From a bacterium (GTDB lineage Bacteria; Electryoneota; RPQS01), in the NCBI GenBank assembly GCA_028711875.1, contig JAQTRJ010000114.1, positions 1-6,785 of the forward strand: DNA of 6,785 nt. Reading direction: 5' to 3'. Positions 5,667 to 6,785 of the stretch are shown piece after piece. Below the pieces are notes generated by a model that saw only the letters and a program-made list of their open reading frames with translations, was not told the DNA's origin and made no database searches. Both the position numbers and the translations under genes were made by a program. Position 1 is the first letter of the stretch; each line of letters opens with the position of its first letter.

Positions 5667-5689
5667 AATGCCGATAATATGGGTATATT
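5661..5689 (+). promoter_or_regulatory. Sigma-70 promoter of rpmE
   Basis: TTGACA (5661-5666) and TATATT (5684-5689) are separated by the optimal 17 bases. Transcription would start near 5697, about 27 bases before the rpmE ATG. This also shows that the in-frame TTG at 5661 is promoter DNA and not the gene start. Confidence 0.8.
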
Positions 5690-5723
5690 CTTGTCTAACA
5701 AAGAAAGCGTAACCCTTCCGATC

Positions 5724-5936
5724 ATGAAAGACAAGTTCCACCCCGGATATCATATGGTCACCGTAAACTGTGCCTGTGGCAACAGTTTCCAAACCCGTTC
5801 CACGCAGCCCGGTGATTCTCTGAAGGTCGAAATCTGCTCCGCCTGCCACCCGTTTTTTACCGGCCAACAAAAGCTGGTGGACACCGCCGGTCGAGTGGAT
5901 AAGTTCCTTCGGAAGTATAAGAAAGTCCAAGCCTAA
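5724..5936 (+). CDS. rpmE: Large-subunit ribosomal protein bL31, zinc-binding form
   Basis: The product has 70 residues, the normal length for type A bL31: [20 protein letters not shown] onward. It is a structural protein of the 50S subunit that helps bridge to the small-subunit head. The zinc-ligand set CxC...CxxC is complete: Cys16 and Cys18 in NCACGN, Cys38 and Cys41 in ICSACHPF. The start MKDKFHP is typical, and the C-terminus [10 protein letters not shown] is the family's basic tail. ATG 5724 is chosen because upstream in-frame codons fall in the promoter. Only a weak purine run (AAAGAAAG) lies upstream, so it lacks a strong Shine-Dalgarno, which is not unusual in FCB-type bacteria. It has its own promoter, with a dyad over the -35, and is followed by a hairpin and a DUF1385 gene 76 bases downstream. 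Confidence 0.97.
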   Translation: MKDKFHPGYHMVTVNCACGNSFQTRSTQPGDSLKVEICSACHPFFTGQQKLVDTAGRVDKFLRKYKKVQA

Positions 5937-5961
5937 GACCGTTCATTCGGTGACGTTTTTT

Positions 5962-5990
5962 CAGGCGGCGCCAGACGGCGTCGCCTGTTT
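5962..5990 (+). terminator. Hairpin terminator or attenuator after rpmE
   Basis: An 11-bp stem (CAGGCGGCGCC at 5962-5972 with GGCGTCGCCTG at 5977-5987) holds one G-T wobble, has the loop AGAC and is followed by only three T. A run of six T precedes the stem (5956-5961). The next gene starts 25 bases later with no room for a promoter after the hairpin, so partial read-through from rpmE is likely. Confidence 0.6.
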
Positions 5991-6012
5991 CATGAAAGAG
6001 AGCCACTCTTAG

Positions 6013-6785
6013 ATGCCCACTGAACACACGCAAGCTACGGATAAATCAGAACTTTCCACAGAGCTCGCGATGGGTGGTCAGGCGGTGATTGAGGGCGTGA
6101 TGATGCGTAGCCCACACCGCGTGGCGGTGGCCGTGCGCAAGCCCGATGGCCAGATCGCCGTCCATACCTATCCCTACACATCGCTGTCCCGCCGCAAAAA
6201 GTGGATGGGCATTCCCGTGCTGCGCGGGGCGGTAGGTCTGGTGGAATCCCTGAAAATCGGCATCGGCGCGCTCAACTGGTCGGCCGAGCAGGCGACTCCG
6301 GAAGAAGACAAGGAACAGGCCACTGCGAAGAATAAAATCCGCGACCGCCTGACCATCGCCTTGACGATGCTGGTCGCCATGGCCGTTGCGCTCGGACTGT
6401 TTCTCTATTTTCCGCTGTGGGTGGGACGGATGGCCGCCGGTGGCCGGGAAGCGCTGACGATCTCGGATCAAATCACGGTGAATATTGTAGCAGGCATAGT
6501 GCGGGTTCTGATTCTGATCGGCTATATGTGGGTGATCTCGTTTTGGAAGGATATCCACCGGGTCTTTCAGTATCACGGATCAGAACACAAGACCATTTTC
6601 GCGTTCGAGTCGGGCGAGGAGCTGCAGCCCGAGCGGGTCGGCCGCTACGCTCGTTTTCACCCCCGTTGCGGCACGAGTTTTCTGCTGATCGTCGCTCTAT
6701 CCGCGATTGTTTTTTTTGCCATTCTGGACAGTATCGTCACGGCTGTTTGGGGCGATTATCCCAGTGTTCTCGCGCGTTTTCTGGT
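6013..6785 (+). CDS. DUF1385 (YqhQ-like) integral membrane protein, 3' end outside window
   Basis: There are 257 open codons from ATG 6013 to the edge. Family motifs are clear: MGGQAVIEGVMMRSP (20-34), the conserved N-terminal signature; VLRGAVGLVESL (69-80); FQYHGSEHKTIFAFE (185-199) with conserved His and Glu; and RFHPRCGTSFLL (214-225). Hydrophobic segments at about 113-137, 155-178 and 222-247 predict a multi-spanning inner-membrane protein. The biochemical function of the family is unknown as far as I know. DUF1385 genes often sit beside rpmE and prfA/prmC, so prfA may lie just beyond the right edge (inference). The start directly follows the stop of a six-codon frame (5992-6012), and only AAAGAGAG some ten bases upstream serves as a weak ribosome site. 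It is probably transcribed by read-through from the rpmE promoter. The last part of the protein is missing from the window. Confidence 0.93.
   Translation, partial: MPTEHTQATDKSELSTELAMGGQAVIEGVMMRSPHRVAVAVRKPDGQIAVHTYPYTSLSRRKKWMGIPVLRGAVGLVESLKIGIGALNWSAEQATPEEDKEQATAKNKIRDRLTIALTMLVAMAVALGLFLYFPLWVGRMAAGGREALTISDQITVNIVAGIVRVLILIGYMWVISFWKDIHRVFQYHGSEHKTIFAFESGEELQPERVGRYARFHPRCGTSFLLIVALSAIVFFAILDSIVTAVWGDYPSVLARFL

Noticed and set aside
5373..5930. Minus-strand 185-codon frame
   Set aside because: It covers the rpmE gene and promoter and the propeller tail in antisense; the bL31 match on the plus strand is unambiguous.
6046..6576. Minus-strand 176-codon frame
   Set aside because: It is antisense to DUF1385, whose conserved motifs are on the plus strand.

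Overview
The window looks like a piece of chromosome from a fairly GC-rich bacterium of the wider FCB (Fibrobacteres-Chlorobi-Bacteroidetes) neighbourhood, possibly an uncultured lineage. The main evidence is a large secreted beta-propeller protein ending in a type IX secretion (por) sorting-like tail with a YPNPFNP motif. A lipoprotein with an NPLDP-type motif just after its lipidated cysteine is consistent with this. The placement is an inference from protein style; no rRNA or marker gene settles it.

Layout. (1) Positions 1948 down to 1, minus strand: a two-gene unit. A 253-residue predicted lipoprotein is followed, with a 4-base ATGA overlap, by a GAF-AAA+ sigma-54-dependent transcriptional activator that runs off the left edge. 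(2) Positions 1949-2369: an AT-rich divergent intergenic region with short dyads and, at its right end, a textbook sigma-70 promoter (TTGACA-N18-TATAAT). (3) 2370-2969, plus strand: a GNAT-family acetyltransferase followed by a strong hairpin terminator. (4) 3100-5531, plus strand: a secreted protein with an N-terminal DUF7948-like region, seven SBBP-type repeats and a C-terminal sorting domain. Its reading frame is broken at a run of ten G (4138-4147). (5) 5639-5936: a sigma-70 promoter overlapped by a 7-bp dyad, then rpmE (ribosomal protein bL31, zinc-binding form) and a hairpin. (6) 6013 to the right edge: a DUF1385 (YqhQ-like) membrane protein. The rpmE-DUF1385 pairing is a known neighbourhood, often followed by prfA/prmC.

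The most interesting signal is the G10 tract inside blade 2 of the propeller gene. An 8-G or 11-G tract would give one open frame of 809 or 810 residues with exactly seven propeller repeats and the sorting tail. With 10 G the product stops after 407 residues with about one and a half blades and no tail. This could be slipped-strand phase variation of a surface protein, a frame restored by slippage during expression, or a homopolymer sequencing error; the sequence alone cannot decide. The remaining genes look ordinary. I see no CRISPR array, insertion sequence, tRNA or rRNA, and no clear previously undescribed multi-gene system.
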